The notes under the pieces are model-generated. The model made no database searches. It was not told where the DNA came from and worked only from the letters and a program-made list of their open reading frames with translations. Below, piece after piece: positions 19,491 to 29,854 of a DNA stretch of 64,000 nucleotides. Both the position numbers and the translations under genes were made by a program. This DNA is from Spiroplasma endosymbiont of Amphimallon solstitiale (GTDB lineage: Bacteria; Bacillota_I; Bacilli_A; Mycoplasmatales; VBWQ01), in assembly GCF_964030965.1 (NCBI RefSeq), contig NZ_OZ034999.1:248001-312000 (forward strand), given 5' to 3'. Numbering within the stretch: the stretch's first letter is position 1; the number at the start of each line of letters is the position of its first letter.

Positions 19491-19934
19491 ATGGAAACAA
19501 CATTACATAACTTAAAACCAACACCAGGTTCTCGTAAAGACATTAAACGTTTAGGTAGAGGAACTTCATCTGGAAAAGGTAAAACGGCTGGTAAAGGGAC
19601 AAAAGGACAAAATGCCCGTACCGGTGGTGGAACAAGACCCGGATTTGAAGGAGGGCAAACACCACTGTACCGTCGTATTTCAAAACGAGGGTTTACTAAC
19701 TTTACTACAACCAATTATAGTATTATTAACTTAGAACAAATTGATTTAATTAAAGAGCATGAAATAACACCTGAACTTTTATTTCAATTAAAATTAATTA
19801 GAAGTAAAAAAGATGGTATTAAAGTTCTTGGTAAAGGTAAATTAACAACACCAAAAACAATTAAAGCTCATAAATTTTCAAAATCAGCAATTACTGCTAT
19901 TGAACAAGCCGGAGGAAAAGCGCAGGTGATCTAA
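19491..19934 (+). CDS. rplO: 50S ribosomal protein L15, 147 aa
   Basis: Late-assembly 50S protein. The N-terminal basic Gly-rich arm (GRGTSSGKGKTAGKGTKGQN) and GFEGGQTPLYRRISKRGF are typical. It lies 9 bases after rpsE with GAGGTGG as the site, and secY follows immediately. Confidence 0.97.
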   Translation: METTLHNLKPTPGSRKDIKRLGRGTSSGKGKTAGKGTKGQNARTGGGTRPGFEGGQTPLYRRISKRGFTNFTTTNYSIINLEQIDLIKEHEITPELLFQLKLIRSKKDGIKVLGKGKLTTPKTIKAHKFSKSAITAIEQAGGKAQVI

Positions 19935-21293
19935 GTGTTCATAACAACCCGTGAATTAATAAAAAAGTATAAAGAAGTTATAATTAGAATTTTATTTACC
20001 ATTTTTATTTTATTTATCTTTCGTGTTGGAGCATTTATTACAGTTCCAGGAGTAACTTTGAATGAAGATTTAAGTAGCAGTAATAGTAGTGGTATTGAAT
20101 TCTTTAATTTAATTTCAATGTTAGGTGGTGGTGCTATTAGCAGATTTTCTGTTTTTGCACTTGGAGTGTCACCTTACATTACTGCATCAATTATTGTGCA
20201 GTTATTATCAACTGATGTTGTTCCTACTTTAACAAGATGGGCTAAATCAGGAGAAAAAGGTAAGAAAAAATTAGAGTTAATGAATCGAGTATTAACTGTT
20301 CCCTTTGCTATTATGCAAGGTTTTGCCACAATCTTTGGCTTACAATCTCAACATATTATTAGTGTTGATTGAAGTTCGGGATCGGGAGCAGCCGGACCAG
20401 AAGTTTTCTATTATGTATTAATTCCAGTTATTTTACTAGCAGGGACAATGTTATCATTATGAATGGCTGATCAGATTACTAATCGTGGTATTGGTAATGG
20501 AATTTCACTAATTATTTTTGGTGGAATTGCTGCTAATTTACCATTTAACTTAGCTTCAACTTTTAAGTATTGAGTAGGACCAGATACTAATAACGGTGTT
20601 ATTTTTCAAGGGACTTTAAAATTTGCTCTTTATTTTGCAGCCTTCCTACTGATTATTCTTGTTGTTGTATTCTTTAGTGAATCAGAGCGACACTTACCAA
20701 TTCAACAAACTGGTAGTGGTTTAACTTTAAAGGGTGATAAAAGTTCTTATTTACCTTTAAAAGTTAACTCAGCCGGAGTAATTCCAGTTATTTTTTCTTC
20801 GGCACTAATTACTGCTCCAATGACAGTGGCGCAAATTGTTGATCAAAATAGTGGTTTTGCTAATTTTGCTAGAAATTATTTATCTTTACAGTCGTGGCCA
20901 GGAATTAGTATTTTTGCTATAATGACGATTATGTTTACTTTTTTATATGCACAAGTGCAAATTAATCCCGAACAAATGGCTAAGAATTTTCAAAAATCAG
21001 GAACTTATATTCCTGGCGTTCAGCCAGGGAAGGAAACAGAAGTTTATATTAAAAGAATGTTAAATCGTTTAAGTACGATTGGTTCCTTTTTCTTAACTGC
21101 TGTTGCAGTAACCCCATTTTTGATTTCTAAATTTACTAATCTACCTTCTTCATTAGCGGTTGGTGGAACTGGATTAATAATTATGGTTGGAGTAGCACTA
21201 GATACAACAAAACAAATTAAGGGACGAATTACTCAACATTCATTCTTAAATTATAAGGAAAACAAAGATGCTAAAGAACATTTATGGTCTTAG
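19935..21293 (+). CDS. secY: Protein translocase subunit SecY, 452 aa
   Basis: Channel subunit of the Sec translocon in the membrane. The start is GTG directly after the rplO stop; the GCAGGTGAT in the end of rplO is the likely site. About ten hydrophobic segments can be followed, with the plug/TM2 region ([20 protein letters not shown]) and the conserved [22 protein letters not shown] encodes several Trp, and TGG also occurs (three times), so both codons are used. Length is normal. Confidence 0.96.
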
Positions 21294-21302
21294 GGGGTAA
21301 CG

Positions 21303-21968
21303 ATGAATTTAATTATTTTAGGTCCACCAGGATCAGGGAAAGGGACACAGTCACAGTTTCTGAAAGAACAATATAATTTAATGCATTTATCAACTGGTGA
21401 TTTGTTTCGTGATGAAATCACAAAACAATCACCAGTAGGTAAAAAAGCTCAAACTTATGTTAATAAGGGTCAATATGTTCCTGATGAGATTACAAATGAG
21501 ATTATTAGTAATACTTTAAAAAATATTAAACATAATTTTATTCTTGATGGTTATCCAAGAACAATCTCACAAGTAGCATCATTAGATAAAGTATTAACAA
21601 GTTTGAATGAAACGCTTTCAATGGTATTGTATCTAGATATTAATGAAGAAACAGTTATTAAACGTTTGTCTTCAAGGGTTACTTGTCCTCAATGTAAAGC
21701 AATTTATAATCTTAATTTCCTACCACCAAAGATTACTGGTATTTGTGATAATGATGGGGTAAAATTAATTAAGCGAATTGATGATAGTGATAAAAAGACA
21801 ATTATCAATCGTTTAAAAACTTACAAAGTAGCAACGGCACCATTGGTAGATTCTTATCAAGAACGTGGACTGTTAAGAACAGTGGATGCCAACCAAGATA
21901 ATAGTGATATTAAAAAACAAATTAAATCATATTTATCATCATTAAAAGGAAATAAAAATAATGGTTAG
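21303..21968 (+). CDS. adk: Adenylate kinase, 221 aa
   Basis: Converts ATP and AMP to two ADP. P-loop GPPGSGKGT at residues 7-15; AMP-site DGYPRT (about 81-86). The long lid carries C-x2-C (TCPQCKAIYN) and GICDNDG, consistent with a structural zinc, as in Gram-positive long-form kinases. Its last 8 bases overlap map. Confidence 0.96.
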   Translation: MNLIILGPPGSGKGTQSQFLKEQYNLMHLSTGDLFRDEITKQSPVGKKAQTYVNKGQYVPDEITNEIISNTLKNIKHNFILDGYPRTISQVASLDKVLTSLNETLSMVLYLDINEETVIKRLSSRVTCPQCKAIYNLNFLPPKITGICDNDGVKLIKRIDDSDKKTIINRLKTYKVATAPLVDSYQERGLLRTVDANQDNSDIKKQIKSYLSSLKGNKNNG

Positions 21969-22743
21969 CATTAAAAGTCAAAGTGAAATTCAAAATATCA
22001 AAGCTGCTAGTCAAGTAGTAGCACTTATTCATAAAGAGTTAGCAAAGATAATAAAAGTTGGGATAACGGGTAAAATGCTTGATAAAGTGGCAGCACAAAT
22101 TATTAAAGAAAATAATGCTGTACCTTCTTTTTTAAATTATCATGGGTTTCCTGCCACAATTTGTGTTTCAGTTAATGAACAATTAATTCATGGCATTCCT
22201 AATGATAAACCTTTTAAAATGAATGATATTGTGAAAATTGATGCTGGTGCTGCTGTTAATGGTTATCATGCAGATGCTGCCTTTACAATGTGTGTTGGTG
22301 GTAAACCAACACCAGAACAAGCAAAACTTATTAATGTGACTAAAGAGTCATTAAATAAAGCAATAGCAATTATTGCACCAGGAGTTAGAATTGGTGATAT
22401 TAGTAACACCATTCAAACTTATGTAGAAAGCGAAGGCTTTTATTTACCAACATCATATACTGGGCATGGTATTGGTAAAAAACTCCACGAAGACCCAGCT
22501 ATTCCTAATGTTGGTAAGCCCAACACTGGAATAAAATTGCAGTCAGGAATGACAATTTGTATTGAACCAATGGTTCAAACAACAACTGATAAAATTCTGG
22601 TTTTAAGTGATGAGTGAACAGTAGTTGCTGCTGATAAACAGCAAACTGCTCACTTTGAACACACTATCCTAGTAACTAATGATGGATGTGAAGTACTAAC
22701 AATACTTAATGAAAATCAAAAAAATAATGAGGAATGTAATTAA
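21961..22743 (+). CDS. map: Methionine aminopeptidase type I, 260 aa
   Basis: Removes the initiator Met from nascent proteins. The metal ligands can be placed: Asp pair in KIDAGAAVNGYHADAAF, His in YTGHGIGKKLHEDP, Glu in CIEPMV and the final Glu in HFEHTILV. One TGA codon (DEWTVVAA) is Trp. It overlaps adk by 8 bases and infA by one base (TAATGG). Confidence 0.96.
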
Positions 22744-23063
22744 TGGCTAAACCAAAACAAGTAGTTAAACCCAAAGTTCAAAAAGTAAAAAAAACTAATG
22801 ATAGTACTATTGAATGTGAAGGTATAGTAATAGAAGTCTTACCTAATGCTAGATTTAAAGTAAAGTTGAATGAATATGACTTTACTCCTATTGTAAGACC
22901 ATCGGGTCGTATGCAAACACATAAAATTAAAATTATCAAAGGTGATCATGTAAAAGTTGAATTATCAACTTATAATTTAACTGAAGGACGAATTACTTTT
23001 CGTAACAGAATGGCTACTACACATTTACTGATAAATAAAGATGATGAAAACAAAGAAAACTAA
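22743..23063 (+). CDS. infA: Translation initiation factor IF-1, 106 aa
   Basis: Binds the 30S A site during initiation. The OB-fold core IECEGIVIEVLPNARFKVKL and GDHVKVELSTYNLTEGRITF are clear. Extra residues at the N-terminus (Lys/Val-rich, about 20) and the C-terminus make it longer than the usual 72. Coupled to map by TAATGG. Confidence 0.94.
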   Translation: MAKPKQVVKPKVQKVKKTNDSTIECEGIVIEVLPNARFKVKLNEYDFTPIVRPSGRMQTHKIKIIKGDHVKVELSTYNLTEGRITFRNRMATTHLLINKDDENKEN

Positions 23064-23084
23064 TAGTTTAACAGGAGGAAAATG

Positions 23085-23198
23085 ATGAAAGTACAAGCAT
23101 CAGTTAAAAAAATTTGTGACAAATGTCAACCAATCAAACGTAAAAAACGTAATGTAATCATTTGTAAAAATCCTAAACATAAGCAACGTCAAGGATAG
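23085..23198 (+). CDS. rpmJ: 50S ribosomal protein L36, 37 aa
   Basis: Smallest 50S protein. [20 protein letters not shown] is typical. Zinc ligands are Cys11, Cys14, Cys27 and His32. Two ATG codons occur in tandem; I took the second because it gives the standard 37 residues. AGGAGGAAAATG is the ribosome binding context. Confidence 0.95.
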   Translation: MKVQASVKKICDKCQPIKRKKRNVIICKNPKHKQRQG

Positions 23199-23222
23199 AA
23201 ATATTAAGGAGGAAAAATAAAT

Positions 23223-23621
23223 ATGACATCAAATACTAACAATGCAAGTCGAAGAATTGCGCAAGTAAATATTCCTGGAAATCAACATACAGTAATTGGT
23301 TTAACAAGAATTTATGGAATTGGTCGCAGCAAATCTTCAGAAATATTAAAAGAACTAAAAATTGAAGAAACTAAAAAAATTAATGAATTAACAGAAAAAG
23401 AATTAAGTTCAATTAGTCAATTAATTGAAAAGAAATATAAAACTGAAGGTGAACTAAGACGTGAAGTGTCTTTAAACATTAAGAGATTAATGGAAATTGG
23501 ATGTTATCGTGGTATTCGTCATCGTAAAGGATTACCAGCCAGAGGACAATCAACAAAAACTAATGCAAGAACTTGCAAGGGACCACGTAAAACGGTTGCT
23601 AACAAGAAAAAAGCAAGTTAA
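23223..23621 (+). CDS. rpsM: 30S ribosomal protein S13, 132 aa
   Basis: 30S head protein that contacts the P-site tRNA and the 50S. It contains [20 protein letters not shown] near the N-terminus and the C-terminal signature [20 protein letters not shown] followed by [18 protein letters not shown] lies upstream. Confidence 0.96.
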   Translation: MTSNTNNASRRIAQVNIPGNQHTVIGLTRIYGIGRSKSSEILKELKIEETKKINELTEKELSSISQLIEKKYKTEGELRREVSLNIKRLMEIGCYRGIRHRKGLPARGQSTKTNARTCKGPRKTVANKKKAS

Positions 23622-23638
23622 TTAGGAGGAAAAAAATA

Positions 23639-24031
23639 ATGAATATAAAAACAACAGTAAAGAAAAAAATTAAAGTTAATCCTAATTTTATTAAAGCAAA
23701 AGCATTTATTAAAGCAAGTTTTAATAATACTATTGTTACTATTACTGATCTTAATGGTAATGTTATTGCTTGATCAAGTGCTGGAGCAGTAGGTTTCAAA
23801 GGAACTCGTAAATCAACTCCTCACTCAGCACAGTTAGCAGCTGAAGCTGCAGGTAAAACTGCTATGGAACACGGAGTTAAAATTTTAAGTGTTTTTGTTA
23901 ATGGAACAGGACTAGGAAGAGAACCATCAATTCGTAGTTTACAAGCAGTAGGTTTTGAAATCAAAGATTTAAATGATGTGACACCAATCCCTCATAATGG
24001 TTGTCGTCCACCAAAAAAACCAAGAAAATAA
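23639..24031 (+). CDS. rpsK: 30S ribosomal protein S11, 130 aa
   Basis: 30S platform protein. It contains [20 protein letters not shown] and the signature [20 protein letters not shown], ending [11 protein letters not shown]. One Trp is TGA. AGGAGG lies upstream. An antisense reading here is a shadow. Confidence 0.96.
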
Positions 24032-24049
24032 AGTAGGTGAAAATAAAAC

Positions 24050-25018
24050 ATGGAACAACAATTTTTAAAACCAAAATTTAGTTTAAACAGTGAAAATAGT
24101 GCTATTAATTACAGTGAATTTATTGTGAGTCAATTAGAACGTGGTTATGGAACAACTTTAGCTAATGCCTTAAGAAGAACATTATTATCTTCAGTACCAG
24201 GTATTTCTGTATATGCAATTAGAATAAGTGGTGTATCTCATGAATTTACTGCAGTTAAAGGTGTAATTGAAAATGTTTCTGAAATAATTTTAAATGTTAA
24301 GGACTTAGTTTTAGCTTTTGATGGTGATATTCAAAAGGACGAAAAAATTGCTAATTTAAAAATTAGTATTACTGGTGAACAAGATATTACTGCTGGAGAT
24401 ATTATTTGTCCAACTGATGTTAGAGTAGTTAATCCAGAATTAATTATTGCTCGAACAACTTCAAGAAATGTTCTTTTTGAAATGGAATTAATGGTAAAGA
24501 AATCTCGTGGTTATTCTTCATTTGAGGAAAATAAAAAAGAAATTGCTAATAGTTCAGGCATTATTGCTATTGATTCAAACTTTTCACCCGTTGAAAAAGT
24601 TGATTATAAAATTGAACCTGTAACTAAAACATTAAAAGGTATTGAATATGAAAAATTAATTCTTGGTGTACAAACTAATGGTTCAGTTAAAGCAGCATCA
24701 GCTATTGCAATGGCAGCTAAAATTTTAATGAGTCATATTGAATTTTTTGTTAATTTAGATGATAATGTTAAAAACTTTGAAGTTATTTCAATTACTAATG
24801 AGCAAGAAAATAATGATTTAAACAAAGCCTTAGAAGAATTGAATTTAACTGTTCGTTCATACAATTGTTTAAAACGTGATGGTTATAAAACTTTGGGTGA
24901 TATTGTAAGTAAAAGTTTAGATGAAATTAAACAAATTAAACATTTAGGTTCAAAATCAATTAAAGAAATTGAAGATTGTGTATCAAAACATAATTTAGAG
25001 TTTTCTATTAAAAACTAA
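24050..25018 (+). CDS. rpoA: RNA polymerase alpha subunit, 322 aa
   Basis: Scaffold of RNA polymerase assembly. The N-terminal dimerisation domain shows ERGYGTTLANALRRTLLSSV. The C-terminal domain (from about 250) shows LNLTVRSYNCLKRDGYKTLG and the helix-hairpin end LGSKSIKEIEDC. Length is normal for a complete alpha subunit with both domains. The upstream site is AGTAGGTGA. Confidence 0.97.
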   Translation: MEQQFLKPKFSLNSENSAINYSEFIVSQLERGYGTTLANALRRTLLSSVPGISVYAIRISGVSHEFTAVKGVIENVSEIILNVKDLVLAFDGDIQKDEKIANLKISITGEQDITAGDIICPTDVRVVNPELIIARTTSRNVLFEMELMVKKSRGYSSFEENKKEIANSSGIIAIDSNFSPVEKVDYKIEPVTKTLKGIEYEKLILGVQTNGSVKAASAIAMAAKILMSHIEFFVNLDDNVKNFEVISITNEQENNDLNKALEELNLTVRSYNCLKRDGYKTLGDIVSKSLDEIKQIKHLGSKSIKEIEDCVSKHNLEFSIKN

Positions 25019-25037
25019 GTAAGGAGGATAAGAAAAA

Positions 25038-25403
25038 ATGTCATATATTAACGATATTGGAAGAAATAGTGCTAAAGTAGATGCTGAAATCCGTAATTTA
25101 GCAAGTGAATTAATTGTTCATGGAAAATTAGTTTTGTTAGAAAAAAGAGCAAAAAGATTACAAACATTTATTGAACCTTTAGTAACGTTAGCTAAACGTG
25201 GTGATTTGCATTCAAGAAGAATGGCAATTGCTAAATTGCGTAAAATTACAACTAAAGAGCATCCAAAGGATGGTGTTATTCCAACATTATTTGGCAATAT
25301 TGCTGAAAGATATAAAGACCGTAAAGGTGGATATACAAAGTTAATTAAAGTAGATAATAGAACTGGTGATAATGCACCAATGGTATTAATTACTTTTGTT
25401 TAA
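25038..25403 (+). CDS. rplQ: 50S ribosomal protein L17, 121 aa
   Basis: Last gene of the operon. It contains RNLASELIVHGKLVLLEKRA, KRLQTFIEPLVTLAKRGDLH and the C-terminal DNRTGDNAPMVLITFV. AAGGAGG lies upstream. The usual terminator-like hairpins follow. Confidence 0.97.
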   Translation: MSYINDIGRNSAKVDAEIRNLASELIVHGKLVLLEKRAKRLQTFIEPLVTLAKRGDLHSRRMAIAKLRKITTKEHPKDGVIPTLFGNIAERYKDRKGGYTKLIKVDNRTGDNAPMVLITFV

Positions 25404-25789
25404 TTAAAAATATTAAAGCAAGAAAATTTTTGGAAAGAGTAAAGCATTTTTATGTTTTCTCTTTTTTATATGTTGACAATTTTAAATAAAATTGTATTTT
25501 TTAATACAATTATTGATAAATATTTTTTATGGTATTTTTATTATTTCAATGTTATATTACATATATAAGTTTTATTTTATAATTAAAACTCCTTATTTTT
25601 ATAAGGAGTTTTTAGTTTCTTTAATAAAAAGTAAAACTTATATATTTGATCGGGATAGTATTTGGATTATTTGTATATAAAACAATAATTATCAAAAAAA
25701 TATCAGTCAATCATTAAAATTATTTTTGTAAAGAAATTTACTAGATATAGTAATTTTTAAATATTTATCTCAAATAAAGGAGAAAAAAT
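25404..25789. other. Intergenic region after the ribosomal operon
   Basis: 386 bases. It holds a weak hairpin with T run (about 25435-25470) and a stronger terminator at 25585-25612. A TTGACA occurs at 25473-25478, followed 16 bases later by TATTTT, a poor -10. A short hydrophobic open frame (25492-25680) crosses the terminator and is not credible. The final part leads to the AAAGGAG site of the next gene. Confidence 0.6.
25585..25612 (+). terminator. Terminator of the ribosomal operon
   Basis: AAAACTCCTTAT / ATAAGGAGTTTT, a 12-bp perfect stem with a 4-base loop and T-rich 3' end. Confidence 0.8.
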
Positions 25790-26527
25790 ATGAAAAAAAT
25801 GATTGTTGCTAATGCACAAGGTATTGTTGAAGAAAATCTTACTAAGGAACAAAAAGTACTTAATCATTCTAAATTTACTCCAACAGGAATTTTTGTAGTT
25901 AAAGGATCAAAAATAACAATAAAATTATTAGAAAATGATGAATCTTTACTTAGCATCTTTATTGGACAATGAGGAAGTTATAAAAATTTAAATGATGGTC
26001 AAAGTTTAAAACCAAAAGAGTATGTTATTAATGAAGAAAATCAAACTATTATTTCTGAAATAGATGGTATGTTGTATCTATATAATAAAAATGAATATAC
26101 TGATTATGAAGTATTGATTACTGCTGAATCAGAAATTGAATCAGAAATAGAAGATTTAACATTTGTTTCTAGTAAAATAATAAATGAAGAATATAATGAA
26201 ATATTAAATAATAACATTAATTCACGATTTGCTAAAATTGTTGTTGAAGATCCAATAGAAGTTCCAACATTTGTTGTTGATACAACAACAAATGAAGAAT
26301 TTCAACAAATGTTATATGATAATATAGAATCACCATTTGTTGAAATTATTGGAGAACATGTTTTTGGAACATTTCAAATGGAACTTGCAAAAGAATTATG
26401 AATATATGAAGATCCTAATAACTATAATATTAATGAAACATTTACTCGTTTAGATAAAGTTTATGAATTAACAAGTACAGTTAGTGGATTAAATTTAGAA
26501 TATAACTTTAATTTTGTAGAAAAGTAA
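25790..26527 (+). pseudogene. Truncated M60-like (enhancin-like) peptidase gene, N-terminal part
   Basis: AAAGGAG precedes the ATG. Read with TGA as Trp, about 238 native residues run to the MITE at 26506, in which translation stops (FNFVEK). The segment IGQWGSYKNLNDGQSLKPKE, then ISEIDGMLYLYNKNE and FVEIIGEHVFGTFQMELAKE resemble the N-terminal half of M60/enhancin-type metalloproteases (recalled pattern, not searched). The HExxH catalytic motif expected further on is missing from the window, so the gene is broken. There is no signal peptide. Extracellular mucin-degrading activity is typical of the family but cannot be claimed here. Confidence 0.5.
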
Positions 26528-26668
26528 TGATACATGATAAAGTGTTATTTTTAGAGAATTTTTACACTAAATAATGTTACTTTTAACAAATTTTTAATTA
26601 AAAATAATATTTTAAGTGTAAATTGATGAATAATTTTTGATCATCCATACTTTTCTACATAATTAAAA
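26506..26668 (+). mobile_element. 163-bp MITE-like element, copy 7, with duplicated end
   Basis: Full length. The right 40 bases (from AATAATTTTTGGTCATCC to the end) occur again directly after it at 26669-26708. The left flank gaatataa matches neither right flank, so no target duplication is present. One internal change (tttttgatcatcc) separates this copy from the tandem end, which has the common sequence. It looks like a recombination product of two copies. Confidence 0.9.
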
Positions 26669-26708
26669 AATAATTTTTGGTCATCCATACTTTTCTACAT
26701 AATTAAAA
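26669..26708 (+). repeat. Partial MITE right end, tandem to copy 7
   Basis: 40 bases identical to the common MITE right end, starting within the element and ending in CATAATTAAAA. Confidence 0.9.
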
Positions 26709-27022
26709 GAAGGGAGTTTCCCAAAAAAGTAGGAAATTAAATTACTACATAATTAACTTATTTCCAAATGAATTATTTTAAAAATCATTAAAATTAGACA
26801 AAATTACTCTCTTTTCTTAAAACATTAAATTTATATTTTATATTCGACGTATTTAAAAAAATAAAATATACATTTTATAAGTTAAATTAAAATTATCAAC
26901 AAGGAAAAAGACAAGAAATAATCTTGTCTTTTTTTGTAATTGTAAAATTTTAAAATTTTTATTATTAACACCCTTTAAATATCTACTACACGCAGTGACC
27001 AAGTAAGAGAAAGTTAATAATT
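26709..27022. other. Intergenic region
   Basis: No gene seen. A strong terminator-like hairpin lies at 26907-26932 (AAAGACAAGA / TCTTGTCTTT plus T run), with no recognisable gene in front of it, so it may be the leftover end of the truncated M60-like gene. The last three bases are the left ATT target duplication of the IS30 copy. Confidence 0.6.
26907..26935 (+). terminator. Rho-independent terminator without an obvious gene
   Basis: AAAGACAAGA, loop AATAA, TCTTGTCTT, then seven T. Confidence 0.8.
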
Positions 27023-28083
27023 CCTGAATTGTAAATATAAATGGGACAGTTTTTTAAAATAATTGTATTAAATCTATTGGTCTTTTATAAGATAGTGATT
27101 TTCTGGGTGTAGAATTAATTTGAAATGCTATAGTATTTAAATCTTTTTGTTTATATGAAGATAGATCTGTAGATTTTGGTAAATATCTTCTTAAAATACC
27201 ATTATTATTTTCATTTAAACCTCTTTGACAAGGTTTACCAGGATCTGCAAAATAAATCTTAACATTACAATTTTTTTCGATTAATTTTCATTTACTAAAT
27301 TCTTTACCACGATCAAAAGTAATAGTTTTAACTGTTCCTTTTTGTAACTTTGAAATAAATTTTATTATACTTTTTGTAATATTTTCTGATTTATTATTTT
27401 TAGTTGCTAAAGGAATTGTGGTTTTTGATCATATATCAGCTAAAGTAATAATAGAACTTTTATGATCTTTACCAATGATAGTATCACCTTCTAAATGACC
27501 AAATTCTTCTATATTTTTAATATTAGGAATGATTAAATTTCTTTCATGAATAGACTTACAATTATTAATTCTGCCCCTAGTTTCTTTTTGTTTGTGAGGT
27601 TTATTTTTTCCTTTTCTCAATAAGTTATTTTCATCAAAACCCATTCGATTTGTTTTAAACATGTTATATAAAGTTTTTGTTGAAATACTTTTTATTTTAT
27701 TTTCCTTTAAAAAATTAGCAATTATATCAAGAGCATAATTTTTAGTAATTAACAAATGATTAATAGTATTAATTTCTATTAAAGTTAAAATTATTAATTT
27801 TCTACCTGCATTTTGTTTATTTTTTTGAATTTTATTCAATATTTCTAATGGTAATAAGTTTTGATTTAATAATCTACAAACTCTATGTACAGTTGATTTA
27901 CTATAATCAATGGCTTTTGCTATTTTACGAATCGAAAATCCATAACTTTTATATTCTTTTATTGCTATTATTGATTCAATAGTCAGATACTTATACATTG
28001 TGCTAATTCCTTTCTTTTCTTAATTATAGAATTAACACAATTTAATTTTTATATAAGTGTCCTTTTTAATTTTACAATTCAGG
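27023..28083 (-). mobile_element. IS30-family insertion sequence, copy 1
   Basis: 1,061 bp. The ends CCTGAATTGTAAA and (reverse) CCTGAATTGTAAAATT form the inverted repeat. The 3-bp target duplication ATT is present on both sides (27020-27022 and 28084-28086). Copy 2 at 34959 differs at one base seen near the start codon (tgtgctaatt against tgtactaatt). Confidence 0.93.
27054..27998 (-). CDS. IS30-family transposase, 314 aa
   Basis: DDE transposase. The N-terminal helix-turn-helix (SIRKIAKAIDYSKSTVHRVC, about residues 22-41) binds DNA. Catalytic residues lie in LEGDTIIGKDHK, ITFDRGKEFSKW and GLNENNNGILRRYLPK (the final Glu in ENNN). The C-terminal half needs TGA read as Trp, for example LADIW. 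It appears intact. Confidence 0.94.
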
Positions 28084-28177
28084 ATTTTATAAAAATTTAA
28101 AAGTGTTATCTAGCAAGTATAATATATATTTAATAAAGTTTATATATAATATAAATGAAAAACTAAATATAGTTTTC

Positions 28178-28210
28178 AATCCATTATTTTTTTTAAAAAA
28201 ATAATCGATT
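28178..28210 (+). promoter_or_regulatory. Leader hairpin (family L) of the coiled-coil gene
   Basis: ATTATTTTTTTT / AAAAAAATAAT, enclosed by AAT-CC and CG-ATT, is preceded by AATATAGTTTTCAATCC and followed by a T run and AAAGGAAG. Start codon 26 bases downstream. Same layout as the leaders at 3354, 32514 and 34446. Confidence 0.55.
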
Positions 28211-28236
28211 TTTTTTATTTTGAAAGGAAGATTTTG

Positions 28237-29661
28237 ATGCCAGTTACTGAACAAGAAAAACGTAAAAAAGAAAGTTCAGAAATAAAAAAAGTAATTAAAG
28301 CCTTTGAAAAAGAAATCGAAGAAAATGATAAGCAAATTAAAAATGAAAAAAAAGAAATAAAAAAATGAGAAAAACTAAAATTAAATATTAATGATGAAAA
28401 AAAAGATTTAAGTAAAGAAATTAAAAAACTTAAGATAGCTTTAAATGAAATTAAAAATAAATTAAAGGAAAAAAAAGAAAAAAATATTAAATATGAAGAA
28501 AAAGAGGTAAAGTTTAAAGAAAAAGATTTAATAAAATTAGAAAACTTAAGAAAAGAAATTGAAAATAAAGTTGAAGTAGAAGAAAAGCAACAACAACAAA
28601 TACAAGAAAATATAACAAAATTAAAAGAAAATAAACAAGAAATAATAAATGAATTAGAAGAATTCAAAAAAAATGAGAAAGAAATGGAGGAAGAAATAGG
28701 CAAATTAAAAGAAACCATAGTTGATGATGATAGTAATGCGAATCTTTTGATTAAAGAAAAAGAGAAAGAAATATTAGAAGTAAGATTAAAAATTGCTAAT
28801 TTATCTACTAGTTTAAAAAGAAAAGAGAAAGAAATAACATTATTAGAATTTGAAGAATTTAAACATAAACAAATTATTTTAGAAAATAAAGAACAATTAA
28901 TAAAAGCAAATCATAAATTATATTCAAATAAAAAAACAGAAAATGAAGTTAAAATAGCAGAATTGGAGATCAAAAAAAACAAGAAAATTTGTGAAATATA
29001 TGAATTACAGCATAAACTAAATATAGTGGTTATAGATGATGCAAATATTAATTCAAAAATTTTAAGTTTACTTTTGACAATATGTAGGCTTGAAAAATCT
29101 TCTATAAAAATTGCAAAAGAAATTACAACAAAAAAAGATGTCTTAAAACGAATAAAAAATAATTCATTAGAAGAATCAATAGTAATTTCACCAGAAGAAA
29201 ACGCTACTTCTGTTCAGCAAAATGCAAAACCATGATTTAAACGTATATATAAACCATTTACTAAACTTTATAGAGGTAGTAAACAAAAACTTACATTAGG
29301 ATATTATCAAAGAAAAGAAAAATCTTTAGAAGCGGAAATTAGGAAATTAGAAGCTGAAAAATTAAAAGATTTTTGAAATAAATTTTGATTACTTATGAGC
29401 TGTGGTTGTTATAATAATCATGGCAAAACAACAAGAAAAATAGAAGAAAAAAAACGAGAATTAAAAGATATTAAAAAAGAACTAGAAAAATTATCAAAAA
29501 ATAATGTTTCAAATAATGATCCGCAACCTTCAACTTCATCAGCAGTACCCAGCTCATCTAAAAGTTGAAGTGACAAATTATTGAAATCAACAGAAGAAGT
29601 AACAAAAAATGATTCTTTATTAAAAGAAAATTCTAAAAATCTGGATATTTCTTTACATTAA
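28237..29661 (+). CDS. Long coiled-coil protein, 474 aa
   Basis: The start MPVTEQEKRKKESS follows GAAAGGAAG. About 300 residues are a continuous Lys/Glu-rich coiled coil, with a TGA Trp near residue 46 and a break near residue 160 (VDDDSNANLL). After about residue 325 the sequence changes to WFKRIYKPFTKLYRGS, then a second coiled stretch with the motif FWNKFWLLMSCGC, a short hydrophobic patch. The tail is Ser/Asn-rich. No signal peptide. Composition resembles cytoskeletal or scaffold proteins, but the family is not recognised. Confidence 0.75.
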
Positions 29662-29716
29662 TTTTATAGAATAGAAATTTATATAACTTTAATTTATAAA
29701 CTAAATTTTATTAGAA

Positions 29717-29768
29717 AATGAACAATAATTTAACTTCAATTTTGAACAGATATTGTTCATTTTTTTTA
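29717..29768 (+). terminator. Terminator of the coiled-coil gene
   Basis: AATGAACAATA / TATTGTTCATT with a 23-base loop and a T8 tail. Confidence 0.75.
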
Positions 29769-29854
29769 TAATTTTTATAAATTATAAATTGATATATATA
29801 AAATTACTGTTATAATTTTACTAGCATAATATTTAAAATGGAGTTAGAAGTAAT

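Noticed and set aside
25492..25680. Short hydrophobic frame after rplQ
   Set aside because: It crosses the operon terminator, has no ATG or ribosome binding site, and is in AT-rich spacer.
28215..28718. Minus-strand Ser/Phe-rich frame over the coiled-coil gene
   Set aside because: Reverse of a Lys/Glu-rich coding region, a typical artefact.
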